64,000 nucleotides of DNA from an uncultured Collinsella sp. GTDB taxonomy: Bacteria > Actinomycetota > Coriobacteriia > Coriobacteriales > Coriobacteriaceae. The DNA is taken from contig UQAU01000001.1 in assembly GCA_900539035.1 (NCBI GenBank), forward strand, positions 62,001 through 126,000, written 5' to 3'. The number at the start of each line of letters is the position of its first letter. Positions within the stretch are counted from its first letter, which is position 1. The position numbers and the translations under genes are program-made. Below are positions 57,086 through 64,000 of this stretch, in pieces. Under the pieces are notes generated by a model. That model saw only the letters and a program-made list of their open reading frames with translations, was not told the DNA's origin and did no database searches.

Positions 57086-57619
57086 TTATCCGTTGATAAT
57101 CGAGGCAATCTCGCGCAAATCGTCGGCAAAGTAGATGCCGTGCTGGCGCCTCGGGCTCGAAAGCCCCTTATCAATCATGTGCCCGAGCAGCGCCTTGAGG
57201 TCGTTGTAGTAACCGTCCAGGTTATACAGGATGCACGGAGCACTCAGGTGCCCCAACGACACCGCGGACATGACCTCGGCAATCTCCTCGAGCGTGCCCG
57301 TCCCACCGGGAAAGGCGACGAACGCATCGCCGAGCTCAATCATCTTGGCCTTGCGCTCCGCCATATCACTCGTCACGATGAGGTCGTCGATACCGTCATG
57401 TTGAAACTCGGCCTCGATAAAAAAGCTCGGCTCAACACCCGTCACGTGTCCACCCGCCTCGAGTACGCTATCGGCGAGTGCACCCATCAGGCCTGACTTG
57501 GACCCGCCGTATACCAGCGCGTGTCCGTTGGCGCCAATCCAGTTGCCCAGCTCCTGCACCGCGGGCAGAAACGCCGGGTCATTACCGACGCTGGCACCCA
57601 GATACACGGTGATATTCAT
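57086..57619 (-). CDS. LOG-family nucleotide phosphoribohydrolase (TIGR00730)
   Basis: 177 residues. PGGTGTLEE (~105-113) and the MAERKAKM segment are the LOG signature; the Rossmann start VYGGSKSGLMGALAD is also typical. Such enzymes split the ribosyl bond of (cytokinin) nucleoside monophosphates; in bacteria they are house-cleaning nucleotidases. ATG 57619 after GAGGGGGACTGAAT. Confidence 0.92.
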   Translation of the reverse strand: MNITVYLGASVGNDPAFLPAVQELGNWIGANGHALVYGGSKSGLMGALADSVLEAGGHVTGVEPSFFIEAEFQHDGIDDLIVTSDMAERKAKMIELGDAFVAFPGGTGTLEEIAEVMSAVSLGHLSAPCILYNLDGYYNDLKALLGHMIDKGLSSPRRQHGIYFADDLREIASIING

Positions 57620-57655
57620 ATTCAGTCCCCCTCATCGTGACGCACGGCGCCCGTT

Positions 57656-58081
57656 CTAGCGCTGGCGTCGACGATACTCGCGCACGCGACGCGAAAGATC
57701 GGCGAGCTCGTCGCGATCGAGCTCTTCCAAATGCTCCAGATCATCCATAAAGCGCGCCATAGTGTCCTTTTGACGCATCTTGATGAGCGTATTGCAGTAG
57801 TTCACCGCCACGCCCGTGAGCATGGCGATGTAGAAAATGCTGATAACACTCAAGACGACGGTAATAGCGCGGGCAACCGGCGTTTCGGCCGGGATATCGC
57901 CAAAGCCGATCGTCGAGACCGTCTCAAAGCTAAACCACAGGCCATCGCCAAACGTAAGGGTCGTGGGCTCGGACAGCCAGACGGCCGTCGAGCACAGCAG
58001 GTAAAAGATAAGAAACAGGCCCGTGATGCGTGCAAAGCCAGCCTGGCGCAACACGTCGGCAAGCGTCCTTAACCTGTTCAT
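57656..58081 (-). CDS. Two-helix potassium channel with C-terminal coiled tail
   Basis: 141 residues. Two membrane helices (~18-38 and ~75-100) flank a pore loop with the K+ filter TIGFGD (~61-66). The short charged C-terminus (KDTMARFMDDLEHLEELDRDEL) may be a coiled coil assembling the tetramer. No RCK domain. ATG 58081 after AAGGGGTCGCG. Regulation and gating stimulus unknown. Confidence 0.9.
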   Translation of the reverse strand: MNRLRTLADVLRQAGFARITGLFLIFYLLCSTAVWLSEPTTLTFGDGLWFSFETVSTIGFGDIPAETPVARAITVVLSVISIFYIAMLTGVAVNYCNTLIKMRQKDTMARFMDDLEHLEELDRDELADLSRRVREYRRRQR

Positions 58082-58155
58082 CGCGACCCCTTTTCCAGAC
58101 ACCCAATCACGTTCGCTCGGTATTGTCCCACAACCGGCAGTTAGGGACGTCTGTG

Positions 58156-58186
58156 CCGGCAGAAAGGGACTGTCCCCAACTGCCGG
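58156..58186. repeat. CTGTCCC-core hairpin upstream of the sensor kinase gene
   Basis: CCGGCAG (58156-58162) and CTGCCGG (58180-58186) flank GGGACTGTCCCC, giving a nested hairpin. A further CCGGCAG half lies just left. It shares its core with hairpins at 36340-36372 and in other gaps of the window. Confidence 0.65.
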
Positions 58187-58273
58187 GCGGGAGCGTTTAG
58201 CGGTACAGCTGCCGACTGGGCAGGCTGAGCTGGTATCCTTATGCGGTATTGTCTCGATTCGTTAGGATTGCAC

Positions 58274-61078
58274 GTGAGAGCTACCGTCGCCCTTCGTTCA
58301 GTTATATATCGCGCTCTGGCCATTGTGCTTGCCGCACTTACCGTGCTGAATTCCATCGCGCCTGCCCAGGCCTATGCCGCCAACACCGACCAACAGGTCA
58401 AGACGGTCCGCGTTGGCTGGCTCGTCAACAACAAAGGCTTCCAGGAGGGCACGCCGGGCGAGCGCCTTTCGGGCTGGGGTTATGACTACCTGCAGACGCT
58501 GTCATACTACACGCCGGGCTGGCAGTACGAATACGTCTCCGGCACCTTCACCGAGCTTATGGACATGCTCGAGGCGGGCGACATCGACCTCATGCCCAAC
58601 ATCTCCTACTCCGAGGAACGCGCCCAAAAGTTGCTCTTTTCCTCGAACCCCGAGGACACCGAGCGCTACTACATCTACGCCAAGCCCAATCGCGACGACC
58701 TGGCCAAGGGTGACCCCCAAGCGCTCCAAGGCCTTACCATCGGCTACAACCCCGGCGCTATGCAAACCTTCGTTGGCCAGCAGTGGCTCGCCAACGAAGG
58801 CATCACCTGTACCTATAAAGAAATCAGCACCGGCGGCGCCCTCTTTGAGGCGCTTGCAGACGGCGAGGTCGACGCCGTCATTATGAACGACACTATCTCG
58901 TCGCCCGACGCGTCGCCCATGTTCTACGTTGGCTCAAGTGACTACTATTTTGCCGTTCCCAAAAGCCGCCCCGATCTGATGAACGACATCAATGCCGCCA
59001 TGACGGCAATCGCCCGCGTCAACCCACGCTATAACGACGAAGTCAAATCTAGCTACTCGACCCAAAACAGCGGCTCATCATCGCTCACCGGCCCCGAGCG
59101 CTCCTGGCTCAAAGCAAACGACAACACCATCACGATCGGCTATCTTAAAAACAAACTCCCCTACTGCACGCAAAATGACGAAGGCAAAATGGAAGGATCG
59201 CTCGCCTCGCTTGCAACGACGTTGCACGACAAGTTTGGCATTACGGTTGCAACAGTAGCGTTCTCGGACAATAAGCAAATGACCAAAGCCCTTTCCAAAG
59301 GGACCATCGATGTCGCCCTACCGTTGTTTCGCGACTACTGGCTTGCCGAGCAGGCAGGGGTCATCCTGTCAAACCCGATGGGAACGGTTTCCCTAACCGC
59401 CATTCACAGCAGCAGCAACCTGAACAGTGACCTTAAGAACATCGCTTGCACAGCAAACGCGATCGTCAACCGTCTTGAGCTCGAAAACCTATTCCCCGAC
59501 GCAAAGGTAACCGAATATCCGAATGACAACGAGGCGCTCGAAGCCTTCAATAATGGGAAGGCACGTTGCATCATTGTCCCCAGTACGCGTCTGGAAACCA
59601 TCCGCGACACCTACGACATCGAGGATTTCAAAACACAGGAGCTCACCGACACGGCACAGCTATCGTGTTTGATTTCGCGCGGCAAGCCCGTGCTGTTGGG
59701 AATCATTAATAAGGGCATCGTCAATGCTGGCGAATCGCTCTCTGCAAGCAGTTATTCCCCCACATCGTACTCGGCGCAAGAATCGGATGCGTTCCGACTT
59801 CTCTACCGCAACCGCATCGTCATTGTGGCAGTCGTCATCTGCATTTTGCTCACCGGCATCGTCATCCTTGTCTGGTCGCTTCAACGTGCGCAGAAAGAAC
59901 AGCAGAAAGCCGACGCCGCCAACGCCGCCAAGACGGCATTCCTCACGCGTATGAGCCACGACATCCGCACGCCACTCAACGGCATCCTGGGTCTTATCGA
60001 AATTGAGGAATTGAAGGAAGGCGACATGCAAGTCGCCCGCGAAAGCCGCGCCAAGGCGCGTGTTGCCGCCAATCACCTGCTCTCGCTGATCAACGATATC
60101 CTCGAGATGGGCAAAATCGAAGACCGCAAGCTAACACTGGAACATGCGCCTTTTAACCTCCAAGAGCTCTGTGACGATACGCTGGTACTGTGCAAGCTCC
60201 GCGCATCCGATAACGGCATCACAATGCAGGACGGTAGTCTGCCGTACGCCACGGGGCCATACATGATCGGCAGTCCCACCCATATCCGACAGATCATGAT
60301 CAACCTGTTAGACAACAGCATTAAGTACAACAAGCACGGCGGCTCCGTCACCTTTAGCTCAAAGACCAAGCCACTCGATGATGGGCGCGCGCTCTTTTGC
60401 TTTAGCGTTTCGGATACCGGCATTGGCATGGCTCCCGAGTTTTTAAAGCATATCTATGAGCCGTTTGCCCAAGAAGGTAACGATGCGCGCAGCAAGTTCC
60501 AAGGAACCGGCATGGGCATGCCAATCGTCAAGTCACTAATTGAACTGATGGGCGGTACGATTGAGATTTCGAGTGAGGTTGGCGTGGGGAGTACGTTCAA
60601 CGTCCAGATTCCGCTCGATATCGACAAGAACCCTCAGGCGCGGGCAGATACGGTCGAGAGGGTGCTCGACTGCTCGCTCGCCGACATGAACGTGTTGCTC
60701 GCCGAAGACAACGAATTGAATGCCGAGATTGCCCAGACGCTGCTAGAATCCGAGGGCGTCGTGGTCACCCGCGCCGCCAATGGCAACGAAGTCGTCGATC
60801 TGTACCTGTCACATCCCGCCGGCAGCTTCGATGCGATTCTGATGGACATCATGATGCCGGGCATGGACGGCTATGAGGCAACCCGCGCGATTCGTCTGAG
60901 CGAGAAGGTCGATGCAGCCGATATCCCCATCATCGCGCTCACCGCCAACGCCTTTGCCGAGGACGCCAAGGCGGCACACGATGCCGGCATGAACGCCCAT
61001 CTGTCCAAACCGCTCGACTTTAACAAGCTCAAAAACATACTCGCCCGCATCAAGAAAAACGGATCCGTTTCGCTATAG
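58274..61078 (+). CDS. Hybrid sensor histidine kinase with two periplasmic substrate-binding domains
   Basis: 934 residues. A signal/anchor helix (~1-35) is followed by two tandem solute-binding-protein-3-like domains (~45-270 and ~280-500) outside the membrane, a transmembrane helix (~513-535), a HisKA phosphoacceptor helix (MSHDIRTPLNG, His ~562), an HATPase domain (NLLDNSIKYN, DTGIGM, GTGMGM) and a C-terminal receiver (Asp ~858 in LMDIMMPGMDG, KPLD Lys). This is the BvgS/EvgS layout. No partner response regulator is adjacent. GTG start 58274 after TTAGGATTGC; a start at 58241 lacks a site. Ligands are unknown, amino acids or nicotinate-like molecules being typical. Confidence 0.93.
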   Translation: MRATVALRSVIYRALAIVLAALTVLNSIAPAQAYAANTDQQVKTVRVGWLVNNKGFQEGTPGERLSGWGYDYLQTLSYYTPGWQYEYVSGTFTELMDMLEAGDIDLMPNISYSEERAQKLLFSSNPEDTERYYIYAKPNRDDLAKGDPQALQGLTIGYNPGAMQTFVGQQWLANEGITCTYKEISTGGALFEALADGEVDAVIMNDTISSPDASPMFYVGSSDYYFAVPKSRPDLMNDINAAMTAIARVNPRYNDEVKSSYSTQNSGSSSLTGPERSWLKANDNTITIGYLKNKLPYCTQNDEGKMEGSLASLATTLHDKFGITVATVAFSDNKQMTKALSKGTIDVALPLFRDYWLAEQAGVILSNPMGTVSLTAIHSSSNLNSDLKNIACTANAIVNRLELENLFPDAKVTEYPNDNEALEAFNNGKARCIIVPSTRLETIRDTYDIEDFKTQELTDTAQLSCLISRGKPVLLGIINKGIVNAGESLSASSYSPTSYSAQESDAFRLLYRNRIVIVAVVICILLTGIVILVWSLQRAQKEQQKADAANAAKTAFLTRMSHDIRTPLNGILGLIEIEELKEGDMQVARESRAKARVAANHLLSLINDILEMGKIEDRKLTLEHAPFNLQELCDDTLVLCKLRASDNGITMQDGSLPYATGPYMIGSPTHIRQIMINLLDNSIKYNKHGGSVTFSSKTKPLDDGRALFCFSVSDTGIGMAPEFLKHIYEPFAQEGNDARSKFQGTGMGMPIVKSLIELMGGTIEISSEVGVGSTFNVQIPLDIDKNPQARADTVERVLDCSLADMNVLLAEDNELNAEIAQTLLESEGVVVTRAANGNEVVDLYLSHPAGSFDAILMDIMMPGMDGYEATRAIRLSEKVDAADIPIIALTANAFAEDAKAAHDAGMNAHLSKPLDFNKLKNILARIKKNGSVSL

Positions 61079-61120
61079 TTTGTGCTCAACCACCACGCAC
61101 GACCAGAAAGGAAGCCAACG

Positions 61121-61600
61121 ATGTTTAGGCCCTTACGTCGAAAGAAACGCGCCATCACTGACGAGGAAGCGCGCGAACTGCTCGCCACCTGCAAGCGCGG
61201 CGTCTTTGCCGTCAACGGCGACGATGGCTACCCGTACGCCATTCCCGTCAACTACTTCTTTGACGCCGAGCACGACAAGATTTATTTCCATGGCGCCAAG
61301 GCTGGCCACAAGGTCGACGCACTTAAGCGCGATGACAAGGTCTGCTTTACCGTTTACGGCAACGAGTGGTACCAGGACGGTGACTGGGCTCCCTACGTTA
61401 TGAGTACCGTGGTCTTTGGCCGCTGTCGCCTGGCAAATGACACTCCCGCGTTTATCGAGGATAAAGTCCGCCAGCTCGCGCTTAAGTACTACCCTTCTGC
61501 CGAAGAAGTCGAAGAGGAAATCGCCAAGGACATTAAGGGCGTCCAACTCTACGAGATTACGATTGAGCATCTCTGCGGCAAGCAGATTCAAGAAAAATAA
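61121..61600 (+). CDS. Pyridoxamine-phosphate-oxidase-like flavin-binding protein (NimA type)
   Basis: 159 residues of the split-barrel FMN-binding fold. GVFAVNGDDGYPYAIPVNYFFD, shown by YPYAIPVNY, and IYFHGAKAGHKVDALKRDDKVCFTV (FHGAKAGHK part) match the NimA-like family, some members of which reduce nitroimidazole drugs. Natural substrate unknown. ATG 61121 after AGAAAGGAAGCC. Confidence 0.9.
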   Translation: MFRPLRRKKRAITDEEARELLATCKRGVFAVNGDDGYPYAIPVNYFFDAEHDKIYFHGAKAGHKVDALKRDDKVCFTVYGNEWYQDGDWAPYVMSTVVFGRCRLANDTPAFIEDKVRQLALKYYPSAEEVEEEIAKDIKGVQLYEITIEHLCGKQIQEK

Positions 61601-61651
61601 ACCTCCGCAGCAGGTCTGCGCCCAATGGTTACAGATGCCTTACCACACGGG

Positions 61652-61677
61652 GCCTTCTAGCCGACTTGGCAGAAGGC
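61652..61677. terminator. Hairpin between the flavoprotein and MalY-like genes
   Basis: GCCTTCT (61652-61658) and AGAAGGC (61671-61677) enclose GCC/GGC in the loop. No T-run; weak evidence for termination between convergent genes. Confidence 0.35.
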
Positions 61678-61695
61678 TCCGCATGCAGTGCGCGC

Positions 61696-62910
61696 TTACC
61701 GTGCATTAAAAACGTAGCGGTCCAGGCGGTCGCACGCTTCCCTCACGCGCGAAAGCGGCAGCGCCAGATTCACGCGAATGTGGCAGGGCCCGTGGAACGG
61801 ACGGCCATCCTGGTAGCCAACGCCCACGCGCGCTCCCTCGTCGAGCAGCCACTGAATATCACGGCCATGCTCGCGACACCACTCGGTGCAGTCCAGAAAC
61901 ACCATGTACGTGCCCTGCGGACGCGAATAGGACACGCCCTCAAAATGCTCATCCACGTAATCGCAGAAGTAGTCAATGTTGCCGGCAAGCACCTGGTTGA
62001 GCTCGTCCACCCACTCGTAGCCTTGCGGCTGGTAGGCACCGATAAGCGCATGCATGGAGAGGACATTCATCTCGTTGTAGTGGGTCTTGTTGGACACAGC
62101 ACACATGCGGTCGCGCAGCGTCTCGTTATAGATGATGTGGTGGCTGCCGACCAGACCCGCCAGATTAAACGTCTTGCTCGGCGCATAGAGGGCAACCGTG
62201 CGCATGCGAGCATCTTCGCTCACCGACTGCGTCGGGATATGCTTGTGACCCGGCAGGATGATATCGGACCAAATCTCGTCCGAGATCACCACGCAATCGT
62301 GCTGGCGATAGATGTCCATGGCGCACTCAATCTCGTCACGCTCCCACACGCGACCGCAGGGATTGTGCGGCGAGCAGAACACCGCGGCATGGATGTGGTT
62401 TTGGGCGAGCTTGCGCTCCATGTCCTCAAAGTCCATACGCCACACGCCTTGGTCGTCGAGCTTAAGCGGGCTGTGGACAATGCGATAGCCCGCGGCCTCA
62501 ATGGACTTGGTAAAGCCGATGTAGGTGGGGCTATGGACCAGCACCGCATCGCCTGGCTGGACATACGCGCGCAGCGTCGACACGACACCGCCCAGCACGC
62601 CGTTTTCGTAGCCGATATGCTCAGGTGCCAGGCCCTCGACGCCATTACGGCGGCTCTGCCATTCGATGATGCGGTCGAAGTACTCGGAGCGCGGGTTAAA
62701 GTAGCCAAACATGGGGTGCTGGGCACGCTGAATGATGTGCTCCTGGACCGTGGGCACCGTAGCGAAGTTCATGTCGGCCACCCACATGGGAATGCGGTCG
62801 AATCCCTCGTCGGGTGCATTCGGAGCCATACCGGGGATCTCACCCCAAGAGTCAACGGCGATGGAGTCCATGCTGTGGCGGTCGATGATTGAAGTGAAGT
62901 CGTATTTCAT
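61696..62910 (-). CDS. MalY/PatB-type aminotransferase-fold C-S lyase
   Basis: 404 residues of the fold type I PLP family. WVADMNF near the start, CSPHNPCGRVW, SDEIWSDI and the PLP-Lys in APSKTFNLAGL (~residue 240) identify the MalY/PatB group, which cleaves cystathionine or cysteine to give homocysteine, pyruvate and ammonia. ATG 62910 after a GGGGGT site; the frame runs to 63048 without another. Monocistronic. Confidence 0.92.
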   Translation of the reverse strand: MKYDFTSIIDRHSMDSIAVDSWGEIPGMAPNAPDEGFDRIPMWVADMNFATVPTVQEHIIQRAQHPMFGYFNPRSEYFDRIIEWQSRRNGVEGLAPEHIGYENGVLGGVVSTLRAYVQPGDAVLVHSPTYIGFTKSIEAAGYRIVHSPLKLDDQGVWRMDFEDMERKLAQNHIHAAVFCSPHNPCGRVWERDEIECAMDIYRQHDCVVISDEIWSDIILPGHKHIPTQSVSEDARMRTVALYAPSKTFNLAGLVGSHHIIYNETLRDRMCAVSNKTHYNEMNVLSMHALIGAYQPQGYEWVDELNQVLAGNIDYFCDYVDEHFEGVSYSRPQGTYMVFLDCTEWCREHGRDIQWLLDEGARVGVGYQDGRPFHGPCHIRVNLALPLSRVREACDRLDRYVFNAR

Positions 62911-63022
62911 GCTGGACCCCCGTGCAAAGTTGATTGTTTTGGTAGGCGTTATTGTCCACCAGCGTGGGCGGTTTTGGCGCGGGGTTTGGCGCTTAATTTG
63001 ACGGGTGCGGACGAATGGCTGG

Positions 63023-63769
63023 TTAGTCTTGCGCGTCGTTGACGGCAACTACGGTTAGCTGGGTTTCATCGACCGCAAACGATATGTCGAGCCCGGCGTA
63101 AGCCAAGTGATAAACGCGGTTTGGCTCGTGCTTGCTGCCTGCGCGGCGCGGATCTTGGCAAAGGACCTCGACCAAGCCGGGGAGCTTTGCGGGCGGGACC
63201 ATATCCTGCAGCGCTTGCGGGAACTCAACATCGAGCTCTTGCCACGGAGCATCCTCAATCCAGCCGCCCGTCGCATCCGGGTGACAGTCGGCAAATGGAA
63301 TGTAGGGCTTGATATCGTAGATGGGCGTGCCATCGCGCAGGTCGGCCCCCAGCACATGGATGATGGGGCCATCGTCGGTGAGCTCGACACGATCAAGCTT
63401 GACGCAGGTGAGCCCGATGGGATTAGGGCGAAACGGACTGCGCGTGGCAAAGACGCCCACATGCTCGGCTCCACCCAGACGCGGCGGGCGCACGGTTTTC
63501 GACCACTTGGCATTGGTGCCGGACCTGTCCTGCGCCTTGGCATCGGCGGCTATGTCCTTAGCCGTGCCGCCGGGCGTTCCGTTTTCGAAGCGCCACAGCA
63601 GCCACAGGTGAGAGAAGGAGTCCAGACCCTCAACCGCCGCACTGGAGGCAAATTCCGGCTCAAAAACGATGCGTCCCTGCAGATGAGGCGCCAAAAAGCT
63701 GTTGCGCGGAATGCCGAACTTCTGCGGCAGGTCGGTATGTATGTGTGCGATAGGTTCCATGCCGGTCAT
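63023..63769 (-). CDS. trmO: tRNA (t6A37-N6)-methyltransferase TrmO
   Basis: About 248 residues of the TsaA/TrmO beta-barrel family, which makes m6t6A in tRNA-Thr. GLDSFSHLWLLWRF, VRPPRLGG, VFATRSPFRPNPIGL and DIKPYIPFADC are all conserved with E. coli TrmO. Two starts, 63769 and 63760, are possible, neither with a clear ribosome site; the frame extends further upstream into non-conserved sequence. Confidence 0.92.
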   Translation of the reverse strand: MTGMEPIAHIHTDLPQKFGIPRNSFLAPHLQGRIVFEPEFASSAAVEGLDSFSHLWLLWRFENGTPGGTAKDIAADAKAQDRSGTNAKWSKTVRPPRLGGAEHVGVFATRSPFRPNPIGLTCVKLDRVELTDDGPIIHVLGADLRDGTPIYDIKPYIPFADCHPDATGGWIEDAPWQELDVEFPQALQDMVPPAKLPGLVEVLCQDPRRAGSKHEPNRVYHLAYAGLDISFAVDETQLTVVAVNDAQD

Positions 63770-63901
63770 TGTACGGCATGGAGGTGTGGGGCGCAGCGCG
63801 CAATTATTCGCCGCGGTCCCCCGTTGTGCAACCAACGGTTGCTTGGAAGGGCACCTGCTGCCGCGCATGCTTAAGCCATCAACCAGCAGAAAGGAGCCGT
63901 T

Positions 63902-64000
63902 ATGGCCTTCGCAGAAAAACTCATCGCTGTCCGTCGCGTCCATCACCTTACCCAGGAGCAGCTCGCCGCCAAGCTCTTCGTCACGCGCCAAGCCGTCAGC
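63902..64000 (+). CDS. XRE-family helix-turn-helix regulator, 5' end only
   Basis: The window ends after 33 codons. LIAVRRVHHLTQEQLAAKLFVTRQAVS is the start of an XRE helix-turn-helix (LTQEQLAAKL and TRQAVS helices). ATG 63902 after AGAAAGGAGCCGTT. Divergent from trmO across 130 bp. Confidence 0.85.
   Translation, partial: MAFAEKLIAVRRVHHLTQEQLAAKLFVTRQAVS

Overview
This is a high-GC (roughly 60%) bacterial window with dense genes, strong AAGGAGG-type ribosome binding sites, many GTG starts and no introns or tRNA/rRNA genes that I could find. Gene content (choloylglycine/bile salt hydrolase, reverse rubrerythrin, deoxyxylulose-independent PdxST, a thiamin-salvage operon under a TPP riboswitch, many LysR regulators and multidrug exporters, GGDEF/EAL proteins, archaeal-type AAA ATPases) and codon style fit an anaerobic gut actinobacterium of the Coriobacteriia, most likely Collinsella. 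That assignment is inference from the translations, not from a search.

Layout. 1-1555: a cut-off iron alcohol dehydrogenase divergent from a reverse rubrerythrin. 1621-3163: two near-identical ~120-bp palindrome-ended elements bracketing a nuclease-fold gene. 3152-6235: PLP supply, with a MocR/PdxR regulator divergent from pdxS-pdxT and an operator between them. 6268-6593: dispersed hairpin repeats. 6621-9765: an RGG-rich winged-helix protein, a drug exporter and a short peptide deformylase. 9791-13361: an XRE-AlaA fusion with its own palindromic operator, then a LysR/EamA pair. 13519-21047: Kup K+ transporter, bile salt hydrolase, a second and altered deformylase-like protein, two nucleobase permeases and an esterase. 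21171-24275: HAD phosphatase, LysR and a MetE-like methyltransferase. 24318-26567: hairpin repeat, TPP riboswitch, thiM, thiamin-binding protein and thiE. 26577-32145: a patatin lipase and two tandem c-di-GMP proteins. 32220-35115: flavoprotein, ArsC-like protein, metal-chaperone GTPase and trmL. 35156-40064: two AAA_16 ATPases flanking a short UvrA-like ABC protein, each ATPase preceded by short motifs repeated every 10 bp. 40126-45802: TetM-like translation GTPase, GNAT, small proteins, rsmJ and rlmA. 45981-50131: MATE exporter, second LysR/EamA pair and ung. 50182-55560: SDR, VUT transporter, prfC and a YtrA-type GntR/ABC operon. 55656-64000: ClC channel, LOG protein, K+ channel, a large hybrid sensor kinase, a flavin-binding protein, MalY-like lyase, trmO and a truncated XRE regulator.

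How the genes work together. Vitamin handling is prominent: B6 synthesis with its regulator, and B1 salvage under TPP control. RNA and translation factors (rsmJ, rlmA, trmL, trmO, prfC, the TetM-like GTPase, deformylase) are scattered rather than clustered. Several divergent regulator/exporter pairs point to response to gut metabolites.

Most worth a second look: the exactly 10-bp-phased promoter arrays in front of both AAA ATPases; the paired palindrome-ended elements around the nuclease-fold gene that also supply the stop codon of two genes; the XRE-AlaA fusion with a second well-formed start that would give free AlaA; and two deformylase paralogs that have lost different conserved residues.
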